Source: G016756615 sp035556195
Lineage (GTDB): Bacteria; Pseudomonadota; Alphaproteobacteria; Rhizobiales; Rhizobiaceae
Direction of reading: 5' to 3'
NCBI GenBank assembly: GCA_035556195.1
Contig: DATMFK010000010.1
Location: 310,001 to 374,000, forward strand
DNA length: 64,000 nt
Shown: in pieces, positions 43,472 through 55,880 of the stretch
Layout: every line of letters starts with the position of its first letter
Numbering within the stretch: position 1 is the first letter of the stretch
The notes under the pieces: generated by a model
What the model was told of the DNA's origin: nothing
The model's input: only the letters and a program-made list of their open reading frames with translations
Database searches by the model: none
Translations under genes and position numbers: made by a program

Positions 43472-43896
43472 ATGCACAGACGATGCTTTGGACAGGCCGG
43501 GTTCTGACCGGGCTCTTCACCCTGTTCATGCTTGGCGCCTCGATCGCGCCCAAGCTGCTCCACATGCCCGTGGCGGAACAGACGATGACCGAACTCGGCT
43601 GGCCGTCCGGCTATGCCTTCTTCATCGGCGTCATCGAACTGGCCTGCCTCGTGCTCTACCTGATCCCGCGCACAAGCGTGCTCGGCGCCGTCCTCATGAT
43701 GGGGCTCCTCGGGGGCGCGATGGCGACACAGATCCGGGTCGGCAGCCCGCTCTTCAGCCACATCCTCTTCAGCCTCTATCTCGGGCTGTTCATGTGGGGC
43801 GGGCTCTGGCTCCGCGACCGGCGCCTCAGGGCCCTGTTCCCGATCGCGCATGACCGTTCGCAGGCAGCCGACCCCCAGCCGGCCTTGCAGGCTTAA
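43468..43896 (+). CDS. DoxX-like membrane protein
   Basis: The 142-residue protein has four transmembrane helices (from about residues 7, 48, 71 and 96) and DoxX_2-type features (RVLTGLFTLFMLGASIAPKLLH; VIELACLVLYLIPRTSVLGAVL). DoxX-type proteins are linked to quinone or redox membrane functions in a few cases, otherwise unknown. Its ATG overlaps the SRPBCC stop (ATGA), with GGAG upstream. Last gene of the ArsR operon. Confidence 0.9.
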   Translation: MNAQTMLWTGRVLTGLFTLFMLGASIAPKLLHMPVAEQTMTELGWPSGYAFFIGVIELACLVLYLIPRTSVLGAVLMMGLLGGAMATQIRVGSPLFSHILFSLYLGLFMWGGLWLRDRRLRALFPIAHDRSQAADPQPALQA

Positions 43897-43952
43897 AGCA
43901 TTCCGCAGCCGACCGGATTCGATCGGCATCGCGACAAGGCGGCAAAAAATAT

Positions 43953-43995
43953 CTAAAGCGCGTCGCCCGAATCCGATTGGGGCGACACGCTGTAG
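43953..43995. repeat. Imperfect palindrome (type C intergenic repeat)
   Basis: CTAAAGCGCGTCGCCC pairs with GGGCGACACGCTGTAG with two mismatches, around a loop containing GAATCCGATTG. It is a relative of the hairpin at 6154-6191. The gap 43897-44227 is otherwise without a gene. Confidence 0.65.
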
Positions 43996-44227
43996 GGTCG
44001 GGAGGACTGGCGGGCGTGTAGCCCGAAGCCTGCCATCCGAGCATGCGTCGCCGAAACAAACGAAACATTCCGGCGGCCACAGTGAAAAACTGCGGAAATG
44101 AAAGCGTCGTATGACAGGGGGGCCGCGGAGGCGGCGATTCAACCGGCGACGCAAATGCCCATGGCCCGCGACGGATTTCAGTTGGACCGTGCCCTGACGC
44201 GTCTGCCTCGAAACCCGAGAGCGAACT

Positions 44228-45610
44228 ATGCAGAAAGTCATAACGTCTCACGACTTTCCAGAGCGGCTCCGCGCGGCCCTCATCGACCAGGCTCATCCGG
44301 CCTATGACGAGGCTCGCGCTCTCTACAATGCCATGATCGACAAGCGGCCGCGCTGGATCGTTCCTTGCGCCGAGACCGCCGACGTCGTCGCGGCCGTCAA
44401 CCACGCCCGCGAGAAGGATCTGGTTGTTGCCGTCCGTGGCGGCGGCCACAGCGGACCAGGCTTCGGCAGTTGCGACGGCGGCATGGTCATCGACCTGTCG
44501 CCGATGAAACGCGTCGATGTCGATCCCGCGACGCGCACCGTCCGTGTCGAAGCCGGCTGCACGCAAAGCGACGTCGATCGCGCCACCAGCATTCACGGGC
44601 TCGCGGTGCCGGCGGGTCTCGTCTCGACCACCGGCATCGCCGGGCTGACGCTGGGAGGCGGCACCGGCCATCTCACCCGCAAGTACGGCCTCACCATCGA
44701 CAATCTGCTTGCGGCCGAGGTCGTGCTGGCCGACGGCAGGGTGGTGACGGCGAGCGAGGACGAACATCCCGAGCTGTTCTGGGCGCTGCGCGGCGGCGGC
44801 GGCAATTTCGGCGTGGTGACACGCTTCGTCTTCCGGGCTCATCCGGCCACGCATGTCTATGGCGGACCGATCTTCTACGACATCGTGCATGCCCCGCAGG
44901 TCATGCGCTGGTACCGGGACTTCCTGCCCGGTGCCCCGCGGGAGCTCGGCATGTTCTTCGGCATCAAGACGGTGCCGTCCTGCGATCCGTTCCCTCGCGA
45001 GATCTGGGGACGGCGCGTCTGTGCATTGATCAGTTGCTACAACGGCTCGGCGGAAGACGGCATGGCGGCCATGCGGCCGGCGCGGGCCGCTCTTCCCGAG
45101 CCGCTGCTGGACGGCATGATGCAGATGCCCTTCGTCGCCCTCCAGACGCTGTTCGACCCGCTGCTGCCGAAGGGCCTGCAATGGTACTGGAAAGGCGACT
45201 ATGTCGACGAGCTCTCCGATGCCGCCATTGCCGCCCATGCCGAGTACGGTTCGAAGACCCCGAGCGAATTGTCCCTCATGCACCTCTACCCCATCGACGG
45301 AGCGGTGCAGGACGTCGCTCCGGACGCGACCGCCTGGGGTACCCGCCAAGCGCGTTGGTCGATGGTCATCGCGGGCATCGACCCCGACCCTGGGAAAGCA
45401 TCCGAACTCAAGCGTTGGGCAAGCGACTATTGGGCCGCGGTGCACAGACACAACGCGCATGGTGGCGCCTACATCAACTTCATGATGGACGACGAAGGCG
45501 AAGCGCGCCTGCGCGCCGCCTACGGCCACAACTACGAGCGCCTCGTCGCGGCCAAGCGCAGATACGACCCGTCAAACCTTTTCCGGGTCAATCACAACAT
45601 CCGGCCGTAA
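44228..45610 (+). CDS. FAD-linked oxidoreductase, berberine-bridge-enzyme type
   Basis: The 460-residue protein has the PCMH FAD-binding domain (GGGHS at residues 71-75, where His74 is the covalent flavin attachment site; TLGGGTGHLTRKYG) and the BBE C-terminal element (YDPSNLFRVNHNI). The second, cysteinyl flavin link of plant and fungal members appears absent, since no Cys lies in the TGHLTRKYG loop. Such enzymes oxidise sugars, alcohols or alkaloid-like compounds with oxygen. No signal peptide is visible. GAGAG lies upstream of the ATG. Single-gene unit. Confidence 0.9.
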   Translation: MQKVITSHDFPERLRAALIDQAHPAYDEARALYNAMIDKRPRWIVPCAETADVVAAVNHAREKDLVVAVRGGGHSGPGFGSCDGGMVIDLSPMKRVDVDPATRTVRVEAGCTQSDVDRATSIHGLAVPAGLVSTTGIAGLTLGGGTGHLTRKYGLTIDNLLAAEVVLADGRVVTASEDEHPELFWALRGGGGNFGVVTRFVFRAHPATHVYGGPIFYDIVHAPQVMRWYRDFLPGAPRELGMFFGIKTVPSCDPFPREIWGRRVCALISCYNGSAEDGMAAMRPARAALPEPLLDGMMQMPFVALQTLFDPLLPKGLQWYWKGDYVDELSDAAIAAHAEYGSKTPSELSLMHLYPIDGAVQDVAPDATAWGTRQARWSMVIAGIDPDPGKASELKRWASDYWAAVHRHNAHGGAYINFMMDDEGEARLRAAYGHNYERLVAAKRRYDPSNLFRVNHNIRP

Positions 45611-45739
45611 GCCGAACCCTGCCCGTCCCCGCGCCGCCGCAAGGCGACGCGGCGGGCAGCGGAGGCGCCGGGCTGCAGCCCGCGTCGGCGGCCGTTCGAA
45701 GGAAATCTCAAGAAGCGTCTTCTCGGCGCCTTGCAGGCA

Positions 45740-45774
45740 CCCTCTCCGTCTCGGCGAAGCCGAGACGGAGAGGG
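45740..45774. repeat. Perfect hairpin, short type B intergenic repeat
   Basis: CCCTCTCCGTCTCGGC and GCCGAGACGGAGAGGG form a perfect 16-pair stem with a GAA loop. It is the core of the larger palindrome at 30821-30904. It lies in the gap 45611-46006 between two convergent genes and could help end transcription from either side, although no T-run follows. Confidence 0.75.
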
Positions 45775-45880
45775 GGACCTGCCGAGCAATAAGGAAAGAC
45801 ACTCTCCACCGTGTGGAATGTCGTAGGTGAAGAACGGGAAGTGAGGCGACGGACGCCAGGAATTCGTCAATCGTCGACGG

Positions 45881-45958
45881 GAGGCGATTGGCGAAAGCAA
45901 AATGAAGGCGCTCTTCTCCTCGTTTCACGGGGAGAAGTGGCCGGTAGGCCGATCGGGC
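45881..45958. repeat. Partial intergenic mosaic element, type A
   Basis: GGCGATTGGCGAAA is followed by CTTCTCC...GGGGAGAAG and GTGGCCGGTAGGCCGATCGGG, matching parts of the type A elements at 27638 and 38587. One end is missing. Confidence 0.6.
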
Positions 45959-46006
45959 GCTTACAGCTCAGATGGCCGACCCCCTGACGCTCCCTTAATG
46001 CCTGCC

Positions 46007-49801
<3,795 letters not shown>

Positions 49802-49835
49802 CTTCAATCCTTACTGCGACAAGCCCTCTCCAATC

Positions 49836-49855
49836 ACATAAAGACATCTTTATGT
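49836..49855. promoter_or_regulatory. Operator palindrome in front of metH
   Basis: ACATAAAGA and TCTTTATGT form a perfect nine-base inverted repeat with a two-base spacer, 35 bases upstream of the metH ATG. AT-rich palindromes of this AAAGAxxTCTTT type precede methionine-cycle genes in rhizobia, where an ArsR-family SAM/SAH-responsive regulator (SahR/SamR type) is proposed to act. No such regulator gene lies in this window. No cobalamin or SAM riboswitch was recognised here. Confidence 0.75.
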
Positions 49856-50096
49856 CAATATACGCGGCATTCACGCTTTGTGGCGGAGCGCCCTGCCATC
49901 GCGTGAGATCCGTTGCACGCGCTCTGCTTGGCGCGGCGTCAGCGAGACGCCTTACGGACGTGTGAGCGTCGTAGCCGCCCCGAGAAAAGTGGCCATATTG
50001 ACACCCGGCCTCCCATGCTGTCGGTTGCGGGGGCCGCTTGTCGCCAACGCTGTCGTTGCGGCGCGCATTCCGTCGGAGCATGCAGGGAGGAGATGC

Positions 50097-51236
50097 ATGA
50101 CCAGCCGCAAGGGGCCGCTCGCCGGTCTCAGGCTTATCGAAATCGCGGGCATCGGACCGGCGCCCTTCTGCGGCATGCTGCTGGCCGACCTCGGGGCGGA
50201 CGTGGTCGTCGTGGACCGGCGCCAGCCCAACCCCGAGAACATCGCGCTGGGAACGGCAGCCCTCACCAACCGCGGCAAGCGTTCGATCGCGGTCGACCTC
50301 AAGTCTCCGGAAGATGTCGCGACCGTCCTCGACCTCGTCGAGAGCGCCGACGCGCTGATCGAGGGTATGCGTCCGGATGTCATGGAGCGGCTGGGGCTTG
50401 GCCCGGAAGTCTGCCTGGCGCGCAATCCGCGCCTCGTCTACGGGCGCGTGACCGGCTGGGGTCAGGAGGGACCGCTCGCCCACGCGGCAGGCCATGACCT
50501 CAACTATGTCGGGCTGTCCGGCGCGCTCTGGTATTCGGGCCAGCCCGGCGAGCCGCCGCTCTCCCCGCCGACCCTGGTCGGCGATATCGGCGGCGGCGCG
50601 CTTTATCTCGCCGTCGGAGTCCTCGCCGCCCTCATGAGCGCGCGCGAGACGGGACGGGGCCAGGTGGTCGATGCCGCCATCGTCGACGGCAGCGCCCATA
50701 TGATGAACCTGCTCCTGAGCCTCAAGGCGGGCGGCCAGTTCGTCTCGGCGCGCGGCGAGAGCATATTGGACGGACCGCACTGGTATTCGACCTATCGCTG
50801 CGCCGACGGCCGCTTTGTCTCGGTCGGCGCGCTCGAACCCAAATTCTACCGGCTGCTGTGCGAGAAGCTCGGCCTCGCCGACGATCCCGATTTCGCCAAT
50901 GGCTACGACGTCGCGGCCTGGCCCGAGCTCAGGCGCCGGTTTGCGGTGCTCTTCGCCATGCGCTCGTCGAACGAGTGGTGCGCCCTGCTCGAAGGCACCG
51001 ATGCCTGCTTCGCGCCCGTGCTCGATCCCGACGAAGCGGCGCGCCACCCGCACATGGCCGCCCGCGGCGTGTACCGGGAGATGGATGGCGCGCTCCAGGC
51101 GGCTCCTGCCCCGCGCTTCTCCGCCACGCCGACCGCGGATCCGGGTCCGATCCCCCAAACGGGAGCGGATATGGAATCGGTGTTGCGGGATTGGCTGGGC
51201 TGCCGGGACACGACTGAGCGTCAGGGGACCTCGTGA
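50097..51236 (+). CDS. CoA-transferase family III protein, alpha-methylacyl-CoA racemase-like
   Basis: The 379-residue protein matches family III (CaiB/Frc/AMACR): LAGLRLIEIAGIGPAPFCGMLLADLGADVV at the start, NRGKRSIAVDLKS, and the catalytic-region motif GHDLNYVGLSGAL characteristic of the racemase branch (Asp near 134), then GGALYLAVGVLAAL and GQVVDAAIVDGS. It could epimerise a 2-methyl-branched acyl-CoA or move CoA between acids. GGGAGGAG lies upstream. The class IV aminotransferase gene follows after 70 bases on the same strand. Confidence 0.88.
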   Translation: MTSRKGPLAGLRLIEIAGIGPAPFCGMLLADLGADVVVVDRRQPNPENIALGTAALTNRGKRSIAVDLKSPEDVATVLDLVESADALIEGMRPDVMERLGLGPEVCLARNPRLVYGRVTGWGQEGPLAHAAGHDLNYVGLSGALWYSGQPGEPPLSPPTLVGDIGGGALYLAVGVLAALMSARETGRGQVVDAAIVDGSAHMMNLLLSLKAGGQFVSARGESILDGPHWYSTYRCADGRFVSVGALEPKFYRLLCEKLGLADDPDFANGYDVAAWPELRRRFAVLFAMRSSNEWCALLEGTDACFAPVLDPDEAARHPHMAARGVYREMDGALQAAPAPRFSATPTADPGPIPQTGADMESVLRDWLGCRDTTERQGTS

Positions 51237-51306
51237 CGCTGGGCGATCGCACAAAGAACTCGCCCAGGCGGCCAGTTCGGCTGGCAAGGTAGGAAGAGGG
51301 GGACCC

Positions 51307-52266
51307 ATGGCCATCGAGTTGAAGTCGACATCATCCGAGCCGCTGCCGGCCTTGAGCGAGAAGCACCGGGATCCGCTGCTTTACCCGGCGGGTGTGGCGT
51401 ATATGGACGGTCAGTACCTCCCGATCTCGGAAGCCAAGATCTCGGTTCTCGACTGGGGGCTGCTCCACTCCGACGCGACCTACGACACGGTCCATGTCTG
51501 GAACGGCCGCTTCTTCAGGCTCGATCTGCATCTCGATCGCTTCTTTGCGAGCGTCGAGCGGCTGCGCCTGAAGGTGCCCTATAGCCGCGACCAGGTCGCC
51601 GCGATCCTCTCCAATTGCGTCGCGTTGTCAGGACACAGGGCGGCTTATGTCGAGATGATCTGCACCCGGGGGACCTCACCGACCTTCAGCCGCGACCCGC
51701 GCAACGCGATCAACCGCTTCATCGCCTTTGTGATCCCGTTCGGCTCGATCGCGAATGAGGAGCAGATGAAGCGCGGCCTCGCTCTCGTCGTCAGCGAAGT
51801 CGTGCGCATATCGCCGAAATCCGTGGATCCGCATGTCAAGAATTATCATTGGCTCGACCTCGTGGGCGGGCTGTTCGAGGCATATGACAGAAACGCCGAG
51901 AATGCGGTGCTCCTCGACACCAATGGGAACGTCGCGGAAGGGCCCGGCTTCAACCTGTTCGTGGTCAAGGACGGAGGACTGAAGACACCGGCGTCCGGAG
52001 TGCTGCTGGGGATCACCCGGCAAACGGTGTTCGATCTCTGCGGGGAGATCGGCATCGACTGTGCGGCGACGGACGTCGCGGTGAGCGAGCTCGCCAATGC
52101 GGACGAAGTGTTCATCACCTCGACCGCCGGAGGCATCATGCCGGTCACCCGCGTCGATGGAGCGCCTGTCGGTTCGGGCCGGCCGGGACCGATCACGACA
52201 CGGCTGCTCCAGCTCTACTGGGAAAAGCACGACGATCCGGCCTGGACCACGCCCGTCGCCTATTAG
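51307..52266 (+). CDS. Class IV (fold type IV) PLP aminotransferase
   Basis: The 319-residue protein resembles D-amino acid and (R)-amine transaminases of fold type IV: a short N-terminal domain (YMDGQYLPISEAKISVLDWGLLHSDATYDTV), the PLP lysine in PHVKNYHWLD (Lys near 178), EGPGFNLFVV and EVFITSTAGGIMPV. It moves an amino group between an amine or amino acid and a keto acid; amino donor not known. GGGGGA precedes the ATG. Probably co-transcribed with the CoA-transferase gene. Confidence 0.88.
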   Translation: MAIELKSTSSEPLPALSEKHRDPLLYPAGVAYMDGQYLPISEAKISVLDWGLLHSDATYDTVHVWNGRFFRLDLHLDRFFASVERLRLKVPYSRDQVAAILSNCVALSGHRAAYVEMICTRGTSPTFSRDPRNAINRFIAFVIPFGSIANEEQMKRGLALVVSEVVRISPKSVDPHVKNYHWLDLVGGLFEAYDRNAENAVLLDTNGNVAEGPGFNLFVVKDGGLKTPASGVLLGITRQTVFDLCGEIGIDCAATDVAVSELANADEVFITSTAGGIMPVTRVDGAPVGSGRPGPITTRLLQLYWEKHDDPAWTTPVAY

Positions 52267-52282
52267 CCCGGAGGCGCTCATA

Positions 52283-52309
52283 CCAACGGTCAGCATTGTT
52301 GACCGTTGG
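52283..52309. terminator. Hairpin between convergent genes
   Basis: CCAACGGTCA and TGACCGTTGG form a perfect ten-pair stem with a seven-base loop, 16 bases after the aminotransferase stop and facing the convergent TetR gene. No T-run follows, so it may be a dispersed repeat acting as a transcript end. Confidence 0.5.
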
Positions 52310-52416
52310 AGCGCGCGACCGCGCGCCGCGCCCGTTGGAGCGAAAGCCAAGCGGCCCGGCTGGGCCGCGCCGGCGACTGAGGCGCCCTGGATGTGCCAAC
52401 GTCCAGGGCCAAGGTA

Positions 52417-53139
52417 TTACGTCCGCAGCTCCGTTGCGCCGTTCCACAGCAAGCGTCCCGCGCGCGTCAGGACGGTGGCGATCGCCTCTTTTGCATCGCA
52501 GGGATGCTGGAGCGTCAGGCACTGGTTGAGCCAGGCGCCCTCGATCAGGGTGGCGGCACTCGTGGCCAGATGATTGACCGAAATACCCTTCCTCAGGCGC
52601 ATTCCGAAGTGGTCGATTGCCCCCGCGAAGAGCTGCTCGAGCTTTTGGACCCACTGAACGAACTCGTCAACGCTCGGCCCGCTGACCCGCTCGCTCCAGA
52701 TCCCATACGGCACGGCGCTGAGCCACAGCGCCCACAAGAAGGCGTAGTTCACCGCTGGTTCGGCCGCGTGTCTTGGCCCGCGCGCCGATTCCGCCGCGAA
52801 CAACGCGTCGATCCATGCGTCGGGCGATTGAAATGCACTGGGACTCGGATATTCGATCATCTCGATCCACTCTGCCGCGTTGAGGGCGAGTTTCATCGTC
52901 TCGGCCTGGAAAACCGCCTGGCTGCCGAACAGGTTCGTCACGGCGCCGCGTGTCTTGCCGTCACGGGCGGCGACAGCCGCGGCATCGAGACGGCCGAAGG
53001 GCCCGACGGCGATGGCGTTGTCGTCGAGGGCCTTCGAGTCCTTCTCGATCTGCTGGAGCACCGCCAGCTCGCCGATTTCGACATAACGACGACGAGCCTC
53101 CGGCTGCGACAGCTTCGATCGCGATCTTTTCTTTCTCAA
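52417..53139 (-). CDS. TetR-like regulator, atypical
   Basis: The 240-residue protein has a recognisable TetR recognition region (AAAVAARDGKTRGAVTNLFGSQAVFQAETMKLAL, about residues 53-86) preceded by a longer and more basic N-terminus than usual, and a mostly helical C-terminal domain with several tryptophans. It starts at a TTG (53139) with GGAGAG upstream, and no ATG is nearer. It is divergent from the metzincin gene, and GTAC-type boxes flank that promoter, so it is the likely repressor of both. Confidence 0.75.
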   Translation of the reverse strand: MRKKRSRSKLSQPEARRRYVEIGELAVLQQIEKDSKALDDNAIAVGPFGRLDAAAVAARDGKTRGAVTNLFGSQAVFQAETMKLALNAAEWIEMIEYPSPSAFQSPDAWIDALFAAESARGPRHAAEPAVNYAFLWALWLSAVPYGIWSERVSGPSVDEFVQWVQKLEQLFAGAIDHFGMRLRKGISVNHLATSAATLIEGAWLNQCLTLQHPCDAKEAIATVLTRAGRLLWNGATELRT

Positions 53140-53153
53140 GGGCTTTCTCTCCG

Positions 53154-53170
53154 TACATACCGTTCGTACC
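53154..53170. promoter_or_regulatory. Candidate TetR box 1
   Basis: TACATACCGTTCGTACC closely matches box 2 (TACGTACCGTCTGTACG, 53209-53225), 55 bases away. It lies just upstream of the -35 box of the metzincin promoter and 15 bases before the regulator start codon. Confidence 0.55.
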
Positions 53171-53173
53171 TAA

Positions 53174-53202
53174 TTGACTCCGTTAGCAAAAGCAAATATA
53201 AA
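53174..53202 (+). promoter_or_regulatory. Sigma70-like promoter of the metzincin gene
   Basis: TTGACT and TATAAA are separated by 17 bases. This implies transcription starts near 53210, about 195 bases before the preferred ATG. It also means the TTG at 53174 cannot be a translation start. Confidence 0.7.
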
Positions 53203-53208
53203 TGAGGA

Positions 53209-53225
53209 TACGTACCGTCTGTACG
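53209..53225. promoter_or_regulatory. Candidate TetR box 2
   Basis: The core CGTAC-CGTCT-GTACG is a perfect inverted repeat at 53211-53225. It overlaps the expected transcription start, the position from which a repressor would block the promoter. Confidence 0.55.
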
Positions 53226-53404
53226 CAGAACTCGATGAATGCGAGGCAACATGCCCGCCTGCGACACTCGACGGCCCGGAAATGCGGCCCCCGATCGCTC
53301 TGCGAGCGACCGGCGTCGCGGCAGCCCCTCAGACACCCAACCAGGCATCGGCCGCGAGCGAAGCGGTTTCGGTTGTTCCGATGCTCGAAGAAGGAAACGA
53401 CGAG

Positions 53405-54238
53405 ATGACGATCACGCTCTATGAGAACAGGAACTGGGACGGACGATCGCTGGACATCACGCGCAACTACCGCTCCCTGAAGGATACGACGCTGGGCAAC
53501 CATCCCTCCTCGATCAAGATGACCGAGGTGGACGACGCGATCCTGATGTTCAACAAGGAGGACTGGAAGGGCGGCGTCATCTACTTCAGGGGCGTTCGCA
53601 ACATGGCGAACCTCGGTGACCTTTCATCCGGCGGCGAACTCTTCAAGGGCAACTCGGTGACCTCGGTTCGGGTGGAGCCCTTCGAAGTGAAGCTCAACGT
53701 CACCTTCGTCACCTCGAATGGCCGCCTGCCCGGCGACTACGATGAGAGGACCCATGTCGAGGCCGCATTCGGCAAGGCGGTGCTGTTCGCCAACGACTTC
53801 TTCGATCGCGAGAAGGCGATGATCGAGATGCAGGTGGCGCGCACCTCCTTCCGGGACAAGCCGAAGAAATTCGATCTCACCCCTGCCGAGGCCGCGAGCT
53901 TCCCCGCCGACTGGACGAATCCGGGCGAGATCGACGTCGTCGTCTGCAACAGTCTCGACGGCGCTTACGGCCAGGCGAAGATGCCGTGGTGGGGCAAGGC
54001 GATGGTGGTGATGCTAAAGGACCGCAGCGTCGGCCAGGTCGCGCGGACGCTGGCGCACGAGCTGGGCCATTTTCTCGGCCTTGGCCACGGGTCGGGCGAC
54101 GGGCAGGCGGCCAACATCATGACCACGTCCGACAATGGCCTCACCATCGACCAATCCGTGCTCGAACCCGAGCAGATCGAGGAGATGCAGACGAAGCTCG
54201 CAAAGAACCTCTCGCGCAAGGGCAACCGCATCGAGTGA
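53405..54238 (+). CDS. Metzincin-type zinc protease with an N-terminal beta/gamma-crystallin-like domain
   Basis: The 277-residue protein begins with a crystallin-like Greek-key region (about 1-95) containing two motifs of the type aromatic-x4-W-x-G: YENRNWDG (from residue 6) and FNKEDWKG (near 49). The catalytic domain carries HELGHFLGLGH (near 218), the HExxHxxGxxH zinc motif, followed by a Met-turn-like NIMTTS. No signal peptide is seen. ATG 53405 has AAGGAA upstream; the frame is open back to 53174, so a longer form starting at 53282 (ATG) is possible, but not one from 53174. It is followed by a small membrane protein gene. Confidence 0.8.
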   Translation: MTITLYENRNWDGRSLDITRNYRSLKDTTLGNHPSSIKMTEVDDAILMFNKEDWKGGVIYFRGVRNMANLGDLSSGGELFKGNSVTSVRVEPFEVKLNVTFVTSNGRLPGDYDERTHVEAAFGKAVLFANDFFDREKAMIEMQVARTSFRDKPKKFDLTPAEAASFPADWTNPGEIDVVVCNSLDGAYGQAKMPWWGKAMVVMLKDRSVGQVARTLAHELGHFLGLGHGSGDGQAANIMTTSDNGLTIDQSVLEPEQIEEMQTKLAKNLSRKGNRIE

Positions 54239-54325
54239 GGGGAGATGAATGCTGCCTCGCAAGCGCCGACCGCCTCGGCCGACGCTTGCCTGGCTCGTCG
54301 ACCAGTGAGCATCAGGGTTTCTCCA

Positions 54326-54589
54326 ATGTTGACTGATTGGTCCGACACGATCGGCTACGTCGCGGCCGCGCTGGTGCTCACGACGTTCTACATGCGCTCG
54401 ATGGTCGCGCTGAGGGCGTTCGGCCTGACAAGCAATATCGCTTTCGTTGCCTACGGGATCCAGGCGGATCTTCTGCCCATCATACTCCTTCACCTTGCGC
54501 TGCTGCCGTTGAACCTCATCCGCCTCGGCGAGGCGGTAGCGCACAGCGGGCGGTCTGAAGGAGATGGCGGGGCGAAGGAGGGCTCATGA
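54326..54589 (+). CDS. Small membrane protein (87 aa)
   Basis: The protein has three short hydrophobic helices (IGYVAAALVLTTFYM, LTSNIAFVAYGIQ, LLPIILLHLALLPLNLIRL) and resembles small alphaproteobacterial membrane proteins (CBU_0592-like or YgjV-like). ATG 54326 gives the family start; the in-frame ATG at 54245 adds a 27-residue non-conserved leader. It follows the metzincin gene by 87 bases on the same strand and may belong to its operon. Function unknown. Confidence 0.7.
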   Translation: MLTDWSDTIGYVAAALVLTTFYMRSMVALRAFGLTSNIAFVAYGIQADLLPIILLHLALLPLNLIRLGEAVAHSGRSEGDGGAKEGS

Positions 54590-54621
54590 GCAATTGGCAT
54601 CGGCCGCGCTTCGCTCGGCGC

Positions 54622-54942
54622 GGGTCCGAGTAGCCATTCCGTTCCGGTTCCGCTGCCGCGACGCTTCAATCGAGTACTGCCCGGTAGGACAGGGCACTTT
54701 GGCGGGCGGAACGCAGGTCCTGCACCGTCGGCCACACGGCCGCTTGGGAACGGAATGGATACTCGGATCGACCTCGCCCTTCGGGCTCGGGTCCGAGTAT
54801 GACGAATGCATGAGCGGCATCCGCTAACCACCGTGGATTGCGATTCGCATCGCCATGGAAGCTTCGTCATACTCGGACCCGAGCGAGCGAGGTTGATCCG
54901 AGTATCCATTCCGTTCCGTGGCCGCTGCCGCGACGCTGCAAT
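54622..54942. repeat. Mosaic of direct and inverted repeats
   Basis: Three copies of a unit are present. Copy 1 (54622-54671) and copy 3 (ending at 54942) read in the same direction and share CCGAGTA-x-CCATTCCGTTCCG and TGCCGCGACGCT-x-CAATC. Copy 2 (54747-54806) is inverted, and pairs with copy 3 (54863-54917) over about 55 bases. Between them lie short unrelated spacers. The gap 54590-55034 holds no convincing gene. Confidence 0.7.
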
Positions 54943-55034
54943 CATGCGCTGAGAGTGGCATCAGTACGGGGATCTGGCCCGGTGCCTATCGCTGGCGGGG
55001 CACCTCAACGCAATTCAAGGCCCACCCCTCGCCT

Positions 55035-55826
<792 letters not shown>

Positions 55827-55880
55827 CCGATCGTTCCCGTGAAGAAGGGCGTGACGCGGACCGCGTCGCGCCCGTCGCCT

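Noticed and set aside
49802..50096. Cobalamin or SAM riboswitch before metH
   Set aside because: No B12-box or SAM-aptamer pattern was found in the short leader; only the palindrome at 49836-49855 stands out.
53174..53404. Upstream extension of the metzincin from a TTG codon
   Set aside because: The TTG is part of a -35 box, and the transcript should start about 35 bases further downstream.
54584..54820. Small minus-strand frame in the mosaic repeat region
   Set aside because: It follows the inverted repeat units, lacks a ribosome-binding site and has no protein-like features.
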